From: Pseudomonas farris
Lineage (GTDB): Bacteria > Pseudomonadota > Gammaproteobacteria > Pseudomonadales > Pseudomonadaceae
NCBI RefSeq assembly: GCF_019145235.1
Contig: NZ_JAHSTV010000013.1
Coordinates: forward strand, 1 to 64,000
DNA: 64,000 bases
Reading direction: 5' to 3'
The position numbers and the translations under genes are program-made. This document shows, piece by piece, positions 17,717-25,681 of the stretch (the stretch's first letter is position 1; each line of letters starts with the position of its first letter). Under the pieces are notes generated by a model. The model saw only the letters and a program-made list of their open reading frames with translations. It did not search any database and was not told where the DNA came from.

Positions 17717-18928
17717 TCACACCCGTGCAGCGGTGACGGCTGCCGAACCCCAAGTGGTTCTCCAGCGGCGTTTCACACCGTGCAGACCGAACCAGGCAAG
17801 TACGCCAAGGCTGGCGAACAACCACAAGGCCAGCTGATAGCTGCCGGTGCTTTGCTTGATCGCGCCCATACCGGCCGCCAGTGCGAAGCCACCAATGCCG
17901 CCGGCCATACCGATCAGCCCGGTCATCACACCGATCTCCCGGCGAAAACGCTGCGGGACCAACTGGAATACTGCACCGTTACCTGCACCCAAACCGAGCA
18001 TGGTGCAGACGAAAAGCGCCAATGCGGCGTAAGAACTCGGCAGATTGAAACCCACTGTCGCAATGCAAATCGCTGCCACGGTGTACATCGCCAGCAAAGT
18101 ACGAATCCCGCCGAAGCGGTCCGCCAGTGCGCCGCCCAACGGACGCATCAGGCTGCCACCGAACACACAAGCAGCAGTGTAGTAGCCGGCGGTTACCGGG
18201 CTCAGGCCGTATTGGTCGTTGAAGTAGCCGGGCAGGGCGCTGGCCAGGCCGATGAAGCCGCCGAAGGTCACGCTGTAGAAAAACATGAACCACCAGCTGT
18301 CGCGGTCGCCCAAGGCCTTCAAGTAGTCGGACATGGACTTGGCTTTCGGGCGCTCAGGCGCATTCTTGGCCAGCCAGTAGAAGACGATCAGGGTCAGGAT
18401 CAGCGGGATCAGGGCGAAGCCGAACACATTGCTCCAGCCAAATGCGGCAGCCAGCACTGGGGCGATCAGCGCAGCGAGCACGGTGCCCGAGTTACCGGCA
18501 CCGGCGATGCCCATGGCTTTGCCTTGGTGCTGGGGCGGATACCATTGCGAGGCCAACGGCAGGGCTACGGCGAAGGATGCACCGGCCATGCCGAGGAACA
18601 GGCCCAGCAACAGCGCCTGCTCGTAACTGTGAATGCCGAGTTTCCAGGCGACTAACAGGGCGCAGATGACGATCACCTGGCCGATTATCCCGGCGGTCTT
18701 AGGCGACAGGCGATCAGCCAGCAGGCCCATCGCAAAGCGCAACACGGCCCCGGCCAGAATCGGCGTGGCCACCATTAGCCCGCGTTGTTGGGTGGTCAGG
18801 TGCAGGTCAGCGGCGATCTGCACTGCCATTGGGCCGAGCAGGTACCAGACCATGAAGCTCAGATCGAAATAGAGGAAGGCTGCGAACAGGGTCGGGGTAT
18901 GGCCGGATTTCCAGAAGCTTGAATTCAT
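17717..18928 (-). CDS. nasA: Nitrate/nitrite MFS transporter (NarK/NasA type)
   Basis: A 403-residue major-facilitator protein with 12 predicted helices. It has the glycine-rich nitrate signatures of the NNP family, for example GLGAGNGAVFQLVPQRF and GMAGGIGGF in the second half and MGIAGAGNSGT in the first. It imports nitrate for assimilation. It leads the nasA-kinase unit, downstream of a sigma-54 element, dual hexaloop RNA and terminator. Length is that of the short (400-residue) NasA group. Confidence 0.93.
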   Translation of the reverse strand: MNSSFWKSGHTPTLFAAFLYFDLSFMVWYLLGPMAVQIAADLHLTTQQRGLMVATPILAGAVLRFAMGLLADRLSPKTAGIIGQVIVICALLVAWKLGIHSYEQALLLGLFLGMAGASFAVALPLASQWYPPQHQGKAMGIAGAGNSGTVLAALIAPVLAAAFGWSNVFGFALIPLILTLIVFYWLAKNAPERPKAKSMSDYLKALGDRDSWWFMFFYSVTFGGFIGLASALPGYFNDQYGLSPVTAGYYTAACVFGGSLMRPLGGALADRFGGIRTLLAMYTVAAICIATVGFNLPSSYAALALFVCTMLGLGAGNGAVFQLVPQRFRREIGVMTGLIGMAGGIGGFALAAGMGAIKQSTGSYQLALWLFASLGVLAWFGLHGVKRRWRTTWGSAAVTAARV

Positions 18929-19030
18929 CGCGCACCTCAGCTGTCAGGCGTATCAAGAAGGAGTCATGAGCTTGCAGGTGGGGCGCCGCAACGGCCGCAC
19001 CACCAGCCCCGGTCTCTGGGGCCAAAACGG

Positions 19031-19079
19031 AAAAACGCCGCTACCCGATCCGCCAAGGGGGCGAATGAGGTAAGCGACG
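19031..19079 (-). terminator. Attenuator terminator in the nasA leader
   Basis: On the minus strand a long hairpin (outer arm cgtcgctta, inner arm cgcc, loop near 19056) with one C-C mismatch and one bulge is followed by five T. Its left arm uses the same bases as the 3' arm of the second hexaloop hairpin (19075-19078), so the two structures exclude each other, as an antitermination switch requires. Confidence 0.85.
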
Positions 19080-19115
19080 TCTTTGTCGTAGGTGGGGCAA
19101 CCGCCGTTGGTTACC
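19075..19115 (-). promoter_or_regulatory. Dual hexaloop ANTAR-target RNA, nasA leader
   Basis: Hairpin 1 is 19096-19115 (7 base pairs including one G-U, loop AACGGC). Hairpin 2 is 19075-19088 (stem cgac/gtcg, loop AAAGAC). Both loops have A1 and G4. The linker is 7 bases. Hairpin 2 overlaps the terminator left arm. NasT binding is inferred from the motif and the gene context. Confidence 0.88.
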
Positions 19116-19130
19116 TTGCAGTGATTACCT

Positions 19131-19146
19131 AGCGAGATCTGTGCCA
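19131..19146 (-). promoter_or_regulatory. Sigma-54 -24/-12 promoter element of nasA
   Basis: The minus strand reads TGGCACAGATCTCGCT. The GG (-24) and GC (-12) pairs have the required spacing, with one departure from TTGCW. It lies about 16 bases before the first leader hairpin. Confidence 0.72.
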
Positions 19147-19170
19147 ACAAGGGAGATCGAGTCGCGGCTA

Positions 19171-19267
19171 TTCGCGAGCAAGCCCGCTCCCACAGGGGAG
19201 TTGTGTCGTTCACGACATTGAAGTTCGACACAAATCAAGTGTGGGAGCGGGCTTGCTCGCGAAGGCG
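19171..19267. repeat. REP pair (BIME) upstream of nasA / downstream of nasT
   Basis: Inverted copies of the gtgggagcgggcttgctcgcgaa core at 19171-19194 and 19241-19267 enclose a 46-base spacer. Confidence 0.9.
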
Positions 19268-19289
19268 ATAGATCATTCACCGCAGGACT

Positions 19290-19795
19290 TCAGCCAAGCA
19301 GTTCACTCATGGCAATGATCTGCTCCGCCACCTGTATCAGCTTCTGCTGGCGGCTCATGGCCTGGCGGCGCATCAGGGTGTAGGCCTCTTCTTCGTTGCA
19401 GTCCTTCATCTTCATCAGCAGCCCCTTGGCCAGCTCGATGCGCTTGCGCTCGGCCAGTTGCTGGTCGCGGGCGTGCAGTTGCGCGCGCAGAGCCTGGTCG
19501 CTTTCAAAGCGCGCCATGGCCACGTCGAGAATCGGCTGCAAGCGTTGTGCGTGGATGCCTTCGACGATGTAGGCACTGACGCCGGACTTGATCGCGCGGC
19601 GCATCACGTCGGGATCGTGCTCGTCGGTGACTCGGTATCGATCAGGATCACGTCCGGGCGCACCGTTTCGACGCGCGCGGGCAGGTCAATGGTCAAGCCG
19701 GACTCGTCGATGACCTCGAACCCGGCTTCGGTCAGGGCCGCCTTCAGACGCCCGACTTTTTTCGCAGTGTCATTGATCAGCAGGATACGCAACAT
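19290..19795 (-). pseudogene. nasT: NasT, ANTAR-type response regulator/antiterminator, frameshifted by an internal deletion
   Basis: The start encodes a receiver domain (MLRILLINDTAKKVGRL, residues 1-58 to IDTESPT) that runs into a TGA at 19604-19606. A second frame from about 19625 to 19290 encodes the rest: receiver end (DEHDPDVMRRA), coiled linker and the ANTAR domain (RIELAKGLLMKMKDCNEEEAY). The join falls in TCACCGAC, which in an intact gene should occur twice (codes for SPT and for FTDE). Loss of one copy plus the DNA between, about 64 or 67 bases by family length (191 residues), would give this frame change. A GTG-ATG at 19607-19602 overlaps the stop. NasT normally binds the nas leaders and is restrained by NasS. 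Confidence 0.88.
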
Positions 19796-19810
19796 ATTCG
19801 TAGGCTCCTG

Positions 19811-21022
19811 TCAGCGGCTGGCGAGAAGGGGAGCGCTGTCGCTCATGGCGTGCAGCGTGAAGCTGCGGGCATAGCCGGCCGGGTCCGAGCCGTCCCAGAC
19901 TTTGCCGTCGATCAGTTGACTGCTGCGCATTTCCTGGCACCGGGCGGGCACACCGACAGCGGTGGCGGCCTCACGGTATAAGTCTAGTTGCTGGACCTGA
20001 CGGGCCACGCCGAGGTAATCCGGGTCGTCACGCAACAAACCCCAGCGCCGGAACTGGGTCATGAACCACATACCGTCGGACAAATACGGAAAATTGACCT
20101 CGCCACCACCGTGGAAACGCACGGCGTGCGGGTCTTGCCAGCGATTACCCAGACCGTCGGCGTAGTCACCGAGCAAGCGCGGTTCGATGCACTCGAGCGG
20201 TGCATCCAGATACTCAGGCGCACTCAACAGTTGCGCGGTGCTGCGGCGATTTTCGCGGCTGGCTTCGATGAATCGGCTGGCTTCGAGGATCGCCATCACC
20301 AATGCCCGTGCGGTGTTGGGGTATTGCTCGACAAAGGCGCGGGTGCAGCCGAGGACTTTTTCCGGGTGATCGGGCCAGATCGTCTGGGTGGTGGCCATCG
20401 TAAACCCGAGATTTTGCTGTACTGCACTGGCCGCCCACGGCTCGCCGACACAGAAACCGTCGATGCGCCCGGCTTGCAGGTGCGCGACCATTTGCGGCGG
20501 CGGCACCACCACGCTGTCGACATCCTGCAATGGATGAATACCCTGGCTCGCGAGCCAGTAATACAGCCACATGGCGTGGGTGCCCGTAGGAAATGTCTGC
20601 GCGAAGGTCAGTTTTGGGCGACTTTGGTGCACATGTCGGTCCAGTGCTTCAGGACTGGTCACGTCCAGGGCCTGCAAACCGTGGGAGAGGTTGATGCTCT
20701 GGCCGTTCTGGTTCAGGCCCATGAGCACCGCCATGTCGGTGGAGGCTACGCCGCCGATCCCCAGATGCACGGCGTAAATCAGGCCGTACAGGCTGTGGGC
20801 GGCGTCGAGTTCGCCGCTGACCAGTTTGTCTCGCAGGTTGGCCCAGGACGATTGGCGCTTGAGGTTCAGGGTCAGACCGTACGGTTGGGCGAAGCCCTGA
20901 GTGGCCGCGACCACCACTGAGGCGCAGTCGCTCAAGGCCATGAAGCCGAGGTTGATTGCGGTTTTTTCCGGGGCATCGCTGCCATTGACCCAGGCCAGTG
21001 GGCCGGCTGATGGTTCGTTCAT
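19811..21022 (-). CDS. nasS: NasS, nitrate-sensing NrtA-like regulator
   Basis: A 403-residue periplasmic-binding-protein homologue of the NrtA/CmpA family (INLGFMALSDCASVVVA, VVVPPPQMVAHLQAGRIDGFCVGEPW) without a signal peptide, so cytoplasmic. In other proteobacteria NasS holds NasT inactive until nitrate or nitrite binds. The ATG at 21022 follows GGAAGG; the longer frame upstream crosses a terminator and is not used. It precedes nasT by 15 bases. Its own leader carries the same control signals as nasA and nirB. Confidence 0.92.
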   Translation of the reverse strand: MNEPSAGPLAWVNGSDAPEKTAINLGFMALSDCASVVVAATQGFAQPYGLTLNLKRQSSWANLRDKLVSGELDAAHSLYGLIYAVHLGIGGVASTDMAVLMGLNQNGQSINLSHGLQALDVTSPEALDRHVHQSRPKLTFAQTFPTGTHAMWLYYWLASQGIHPLQDVDSVVVPPPQMVAHLQAGRIDGFCVGEPWAASAVQQNLGFTMATTQTIWPDHPEKVLGCTRAFVEQYPNTARALVMAILEASRFIEASRENRRSTAQLLSAPEYLDAPLECIEPRLLGDYADGLGNRWQDPHAVRFHGGGEVNFPYLSDGMWFMTQFRRWGLLRDDPDYLGVARQVQQLDLYREAATAVGVPARCQEMRSSQLIDGKVWDGSDPAGYARSFTLHAMSDSAPLLASR

Positions 21023-21038
21023 CGATTTCGCACCTTCC

Positions 21039-21092
21039 AAAAAAAAAGCGTCGTCCCAAGGCCCTTGCGTGGGCAAAGCCGGGTGACGACGC
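21039..21092 (-). terminator. Attenuator terminator in the nasS leader
   Basis: Minus-strand arms gcgtcgtc (from 21092) and gacgacgc enclose an inner hairpin and are followed by nine T, ending only 16 bases before the nasS ATG. The left arm overlaps the loop and 3' arm of the second hexaloop hairpin, so they cannot form together. Confidence 0.9.
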
Positions 21093-21127
21093 CATTGTCC
21101 TTCCACTCATCCCGCCGTTGGCATGAA
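21088..21127 (-). promoter_or_regulatory. Dual hexaloop ANTAR-target RNA, nasS leader
   Basis: Hairpin 1 is 21106-21127 (8-pair stem with one G-G mismatch, loop AACGGC, the same loop as hairpin 1 of nasA). Hairpin 2 is 21088-21099 (core stem gac/gtc, loop AATGGC). Both loops have A1 and G4. The stems are weaker than in the other two leaders, so confidence is lower, but order and spacing agree. Confidence 0.75.
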
Positions 21128-21146
21128 GTGCTGATGCCTGTGACGG

Positions 21147-21162
21147 TGCAAGGCATATGCCA
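21147..21162 (-). promoter_or_regulatory. Sigma-54 -24/-12 promoter element of nasS-nasT
   Basis: The minus strand reads TGGCATATGCCTTGCA, a close match to TGGCAYR-N4-TTGCA. It lies about 20 bases before hairpin 1 of the nasS leader. The other strand of this region leads into pyrD. Confidence 0.75.
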
Positions 21163-21253
21163 TCGCTGGCTGATTTTGTTGCGCGCCTCGCGTGAAGCCC
21201 TGATGCGCGGCTATAATCGCCGCCTCTCATCGCCAACCGAGTCAAGCCTGCCC

Positions 21254-22273
21254 ATGTACACCCTGGCCCGTCAGCTGCTGTTCAAACTTTCCCCGGAAAC
21301 CTCCCACGATCTGTCCCTGGACCTGATCGGCGCGGGCGGGCGTTTGGGCCTCAACGGCTTGCTGTGCAAGGCACCGGCGAAACTGCCGGTAACGGTCATG
21401 GGCCTGGAGTTCCCGAACCCTGTGGGTTTGGCGGCCGGTCTGGACAAGAACGGCGCAGCGATCGATGGCTTTGCCCAATTGGGTTTCGGTTTCGTCGAAA
21501 TCGGTACCATCACGCCGCGTCCACAACCGGGCAACCCGAAACCACGGATTTTCCGCTTGCCGGACGCCGAGGCGATCATCAACCGCATGGGTTTCAACAA
21601 CCTCGGCGTCGATCACTTGCTCGCTCGCGTGGCGGCGGCCAAGTACAAGGGCGTGCTGGGCATCAACATCGGCAAGAATTTCGATACGCCGGTTGAACGT
21701 GCGGTCGACGATTACCTGATCTGCCTGGACAAGGTCTATGCCCACGCCAGCTACGTGACGGTCAACGTCAGTTCGCCGAACACCCCGGGCCTGCGCAGCC
21801 TGCAATTCGGCGATTCGCTCAAGCAATTGCTCGCCGACCTGGCCACCCGCCGGGCCGAACTGGCCCTGCGTCACGGCAAGCATGTTCCGCTGGCGATCAA
21901 GATCGCACCGGACATGACCGATGAAGAAACCGCTCAAGTCGCCCAAGCGTTGATCGAAACCGGGATGGACGCGGTGATCGCCACCAACACCACCCTGAGT
22001 CGCGTCGGTGTCGAAGGTATGGAACATGGTGACGAGGCGGGCGGTTTGTCCGGTGCACCGGTTCGCGACAAGAGCACTCACACGGTGAAGGTGCTGGCGG
22101 CGGAACTGGCCGGTCGCTTGCCAATCATCGCCGTGGGCGGGATCACCGAAGGCAAGCACGCGGCTGAGAAAATCGCCGCGGGTGCGAGTTTGGTGCAGCT
22201 CTACTCTGGCTTCATCTATAAAGGCCCGGCGTTGATTCGTGAATCGGTGGATGCCATCGCCGCGTTGCGTTGA
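21254..22273 (+). CDS. pyrD: Dihydroorotate dehydrogenase (quinone), class 2
   Basis: A 339-residue membrane-associated flavoenzyme that oxidises dihydroorotate to orotate with quinone as acceptor. The N-terminal amphipathic helix region (LARQLLFKLSPETSHDLSL) marks class 2. FMN and substrate motifs include GLAAGLDKNG, INRMGFNN, the catalytic-Ser segment VNVSSPNTPGLR, and IKIAPD. The ATG at 21254 fits the family N-terminus. A REP pair begins 5 bases after the stop. Confidence 0.96.
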   Translation: MYTLARQLLFKLSPETSHDLSLDLIGAGGRLGLNGLLCKAPAKLPVTVMGLEFPNPVGLAAGLDKNGAAIDGFAQLGFGFVEIGTITPRPQPGNPKPRIFRLPDAEAIINRMGFNNLGVDHLLARVAAAKYKGVLGINIGKNFDTPVERAVDDYLICLDKVYAHASYVTVNVSSPNTPGLRSLQFGDSLKQLLADLATRRAELALRHGKHVPLAIKIAPDMTDEETAQVAQALIETGMDAVIATNTTLSRVGVEGMEHGDEAGGLSGAPVRDKSTHTVKVLAAELAGRLPIIAVGGITEGKHAAEKIAAGASLVQLYSGFIYKGPALIRESVDAIAALR

Positions 22274-22278
22274 ACCCT

Positions 22279-22367
22279 GTGGGAGCGGGCTTGCTCGCGA
22301 AAGCGTTGGGTCAGTCAACATCATTCTTGAATGTTAAATCGCTTTCGCGAGCAAGCCCGCTCCCACA
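22279..22367. repeat. REP pair (BIME) between pyrD and rmf
   Basis: Inverted gtgggagcgggcttgctcgcgaaagcg copies enclose a 36-base spacer, directly after the pyrD stop. Confidence 0.9.
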
Positions 22368-22409
22368 GGTAATGTGTTTGCAGTTCGAGATTGAGTTTCT
22401 GGCAGACAT

Positions 22410-22434
22410 AAAAAAGGGCTCCTCGAAGGAGCCC
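22410..22434 (-). terminator. Rho-independent terminator of rmf
   Basis: Minus strand: gggctcct, three-base loop, aggagccc, then six T. It lies 86 bases beyond the rmf stop. Confidence 0.85.
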
Positions 22435-22520
22435 CTGGGCCGAAGCCCGCCGTCCGGATGGGACGTGCGTGGTTAAGTCGTTGCGTAATCAGATTGTCGT
22501 GTCGGAGTGTGTGCCCTGTA

Positions 22521-22736
22521 TTAGCCGACGGCGTGAAGTTCGTTGAGTCTGTGGATTCCCGCAGTGCCGGTCATACCGTCCCAGTTGTCGCCGCGTCCTT
22601 CTCGCCAGCCATTGATCCAGGCTTGGCGTACCGACGGTAGAGTAAAAGGGCAAAGCTCACGGGATTTACCACCAACGCCATATTGATATCCGCGCAAAAA
22701 TGCTCTTTCCAACGGATCACGCTTAAGTCTTCTCAT
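22521..22736 (-). CDS. rmf: Ribosome modulation factor
   Basis: A 71-residue basic protein that dimerises 70S ribosomes into inactive 100S particles in stationary phase. The family pattern is complete: MRRLKRDPLERAFLRGYQ at the N-terminus, CPFTLPSVRQAWINGWREGR in the middle. It stands alone between the pyrD terminator region and a structured leader. Confidence 0.96.
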   Translation of the reverse strand: MRRLKRDPLERAFLRGYQYGVGGKSRELCPFTLPSVRQAWINGWREGRGDNWDGMTGTAGIHRLNELHAVG

Positions 22737-22775
22737 AGGGTGTTGCCCTCACTTGTTGACTGTATTTATCGCGTC

Positions 22776-22867
22776 GACCTCAATCGAGGTCAGGCAGAAA
22801 AATCCTGCCGTTGGCGGCTCGCTGCCGGCGTCGCGAGCCAAGGTGTTGACGCCGTTGCGACGTCAAC
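22776..22867 (-). ncRNA. Structured rmf 5' leader (rmf RNA motif candidate)
   Basis: Four consecutive hairpins lie on the minus strand upstream of rmf: 22845-22867 (gttgacg/cgtcaac), 22816-22839 (ggctcg/cgagcc), 22793-22809 (ggcag/ctgcc with a T-rich loop) and 22776-22791 (gacctc/gaggtc). A conserved 'rmf RNA motif' upstream of Pseudomonas rmf genes is described in the literature; position and structure fit, but I could not compare to the covariance model. Confidence 0.7.
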
Positions 22868-23266
22868 CTGTGTTGAGTTCTAACCAATGCGTCACATCGA
22901 GGGAATGATCGTTTTGTCATAAGAACGTAACCATAAAGATGCTATGGCCATAAGTAACACGATATTTGTCCCGCGTTTATTGGCCAAACCCCGGTATGAT
23001 CGGCCCTGCGCTGGATGAGAGGGGTGAGGCCTTTAACGAGAATGACACCCGTTCACTTGGGGACTATTCGACGAAGGGTCGACTTATGACATTTTGTTGC
23101 ATCAACTTTTATATCTGTCCTGGCATCTAAGCTCTTTTAACCGGAGCAGTCAGGGTGGGACGGCACACCTTCGTGCCACGCGGGCGTTCTGTCAGAAAAA
23201 CGCCTGATTGAAAACCGGATCGGCAATGCGTTGCCGATTCACTTAGCTAAAGGCTCTGGAATTACC
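22868..23266. other. Intergenic region between rmf and rlmKL with three hairpins near its right end
   Basis: No gene was found. The left part should hold the rmf promoter. The right part has three adjacent hairpins: 23161-23177 (ggcac/gtgcc), 23183-23204 (ggcgtt/aacgcc) and 23219-23238 (atcggcaa/ttgccgat). The last ends 29 bases before the rlmKL ATG and lacks a T-run. They could be a leader structure or a small RNA. Confidence 0.5.
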
Positions 23267-25537
23267 ATGTCCGATCGTTTCGAACTCTTCCTCACTTGCC
23301 CCAAAGGCCTTGAAGGCCTGCTCATCGAGGAAGCCGTCGGGCTTGGCCTTGAGGACGCACGTGAGCACACCTCGGCTGTGCGCGGCATGGCCACCATGGA
23401 AACCGCCTATCGCCTGTGCCTGTGGTCGCGTCTGGCGAACCGGGTACTGCTGGTGCTCAAGCGCTTCCCGATGAAGGACGCCGAAGACCTCTATCACGGC
23501 GTGCTGGATATCGAGTGGCAAGACCACATGCTCAACGATGGCACCCTGGCCGTCGAGTTCAGCGGTCACGGTTCGGGCATTGATAACACGCACTTCGGCG
23601 CCTTGAAGGTCAAGGATGCGATCGTCGATAAACTGCGCACCCCGCAGGGCGACCGTCCGTCCATCGACAAGCTCAACCCGGACCTGCGCATTCACCTGCG
23701 CCTGGACCGTGGCGAAGCGATTCTGTCCCTCGACCTGTCCGGTCACAGCCTGCACCAGCGCGGTTATCGTTTGCAGCAGGGCGCGGCGCCGCTGAAGGAA
23801 AACCTCGCGGCGGCGATTCTGATCCGTTCCGGCTGGCCACGGATTGCCGCCGATGGCGGCGCGCTGGCTGACCCGATGTGCGGTGTCGGTACGTTCCTGG
23901 TCGAAGCAGCGATGATCGCCGCCGACATGGCGCCGAACCTGCGTCGCGAGCAATGGGGCTTCACCGCCTGGCTCGGTCACGTGCCTGCGCTGTGGAAAAA
24001 GCTCCACGAAGAAGCCACCGAACGCGCCGCAGCCGGCCTGGCCAAGCCACCGCTGTGGATTCGCGGTTACGAAGCTGACCCACGCCTGATTCAACCGGGC
24101 CGCAATAACGTCGAACGTGCCGGCCTGAGCGAGTGGATCAAGATCTATCAGGGCGAAGTCGCGACATTCGAGCCGCGCCCGGACCAGAACCAGAAAGGCC
24201 TGGTGATCTGCAACCCTCCGTACGGCGAGCGTCTGGGCGATGAGGCGAGCCTGCTCTATCTCTACCAGAACCTCGGCGAACGTCTGCGTCAGGCGTGCCT
24301 GAACTGGGAAGCGGCGGTGTTCACCGGCGCCCCGGACCTGGGCAAGCGCATGGGTATCCGCAGCCACAAGCAGTATTCATTCTGGAACGGCGCCTTGCCG
24401 TGCAAATTGCTGCTGATCAAGGTCACGCCGGACCAGTTCGTCACCGGCGAGCGTCGTACTCCGGAACAGCGTCAGATCGAGCGCGAGCAAGCTGAAGTCG
24501 AAGTTCCCGACAACGATGTGGCACCGGGCAAGTACGAGAAGTACAACAAGAACGGTAACCCGATCAAACCGGCCCCGGTGGTGATCGAGCAACCGCGCTT
24601 GAGTGAAGGCGGGCAGATGTTTGCCAACCGTCTGCAAAAAAACCTCAAGGCGCTGGGCAAGTGGGTCAAGCGTGAAGGCATCGACTGCTACCGCGTCTAC
24701 GATGCCGACATGCCGGAATATTCCATGGCCATCGACCTGTATCACGACTGGGTCCACGTTCAGGAATACGCCGCACCGAAATCCATCGATCCGGAAAAAG
24801 CCTCGGCGCGGATGTTCGATGCTCTGGCGGCGATCCCGCAAGCGTTGAACATCGACAAGAACCGCGTGGTGGTCAAACGTCGCGAGCGTCAGAGTGGCAC
24901 CAAGCAGTACGAACGCCAGAGCGCACAGGGCAAGTTCAATGAGGTCAACGAAGGCGGCGTGAAGCTGCTGGTGAACCTCACCGACTACCTCGACACCGGG
25001 CTGTTCCTCGACCACCGGCCGATGCGCATGCGGATTCAGAAAGAGGCGGCCGGCAAGCGCTTCCTCAACCTGTATTGCTACACCGCGACCGCCAGCGTTC
25101 ATGCGGCCAAGGGTGGCGCGCGCAGCACCACCAGCGTCGACCTGTCGAAAACCTACCTGGATTGGGCGCGTCGCAACCTGTCGCTGAACGGTTTCTCCGA
25201 CAAGAACCGTCTGGAGCAGGGCGATGTGATGGCCTGGCTCGATGCCTGCCGTGACGAGTACGACCTGATCTTCATCGACCCGCCGACTTTCTCCAACTCC
25301 AAGCGCATGGAAGGGATATTCGACGTGCAGCGTGATCAGGTGCAGTTGATCGATCTGGCCATGGCGCGTCTGGCGCCGGGCGGGGTGTTGTACTTCTCCA
25401 ACAACTTCCGCAAGTTCCAGCTCGAGGAAAACCTCACCGAGCGTTATGCCGTTGAAGAAATCACCGCCCAGACCATCGATCCGGATTTTGCCCGTAATGG
25501 CAAGATCCACCGTGCCTGGAAGATCACTGCTCGCTGA
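23267..25537 (+). CDS. rlmL: Bifunctional 23S rRNA methyltransferase RlmKL (G2445 N2 and G2069 N7)
   Basis: A 756-residue fusion enzyme. Residues 1-155 hold the THUMP RNA-binding region. The RlmL domain follows with DPMCGVGTFLVEAA and NPPYGERL (around residues 202-330). The RlmK domain occupies the C-terminal half with KRFLNLYCYTATASVHAA and the DPPTFSNS motif. The ATG at 23267 fits the family start MSDRFELFLTCPKGLE; a TTG 12 codons earlier overlaps a hairpin and is unlikely. Full length for the gammaproteobacterial fusion. Confidence 0.96.
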   Translation: MSDRFELFLTCPKGLEGLLIEEAVGLGLEDAREHTSAVRGMATMETAYRLCLWSRLANRVLLVLKRFPMKDAEDLYHGVLDIEWQDHMLNDGTLAVEFSGHGSGIDNTHFGALKVKDAIVDKLRTPQGDRPSIDKLNPDLRIHLRLDRGEAILSLDLSGHSLHQRGYRLQQGAAPLKENLAAAILIRSGWPRIAADGGALADPMCGVGTFLVEAAMIAADMAPNLRREQWGFTAWLGHVPALWKKLHEEATERAAAGLAKPPLWIRGYEADPRLIQPGRNNVERAGLSEWIKIYQGEVATFEPRPDQNQKGLVICNPPYGERLGDEASLLYLYQNLGERLRQACLNWEAAVFTGAPDLGKRMGIRSHKQYSFWNGALPCKLLLIKVTPDQFVTGERRTPEQRQIEREQAEVEVPDNDVAPGKYEKYNKNGNPIKPAPVVIEQPRLSEGGQMFANRLQKNLKALGKWVKREGIDCYRVYDADMPEYSMAIDLYHDWVHVQEYAAPKSIDPEKASARMFDALAAIPQALNIDKNRVVVKRRERQSGTKQYERQSAQGKFNEVNEGGVKLLVNLTDYLDTGLFLDHRPMRMRIQKEAAGKRFLNLYCYTATASVHAAKGGARSTTSVDLSKTYLDWARRNLSLNGFSDKNRLEQGDVMAWLDACRDEYDLIFIDPPTFSNSKRMEGIFDVQRDQVQLIDLAMARLAPGGVLYFSNNFRKFQLEENLTERYAVEEITAQTIDPDFARNGKIHRAWKITAR

Positions 25538-25681
25538 CACTTGAGCCTGATTGGATCCACAGAGCCTTGATTTTTAAAGGCTCTTGGGTTCTTTCAGTGC
25601 TGGTCAAATTAGTGGCTAATAGCTATAACTCAACGCATGGCCAATGGGCTTTTCCGGCACCTGGCGTTTTGAGTTGTATCT

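Noticed and set aside
19171..19267. CRISPR-like or attachment-site reading of the repeated gtgggagcgggcttgctcgcg sequences
   Set aside because: Copies are scattered, mostly in inverted pairs between genes, without regular spacers, cas genes or an integrase; they are REP elements.
21023..21106. Extension of NasS upstream of 21022
   Set aside because: It would translate through the leader terminator and hexaloop region; the family start is at 21022.
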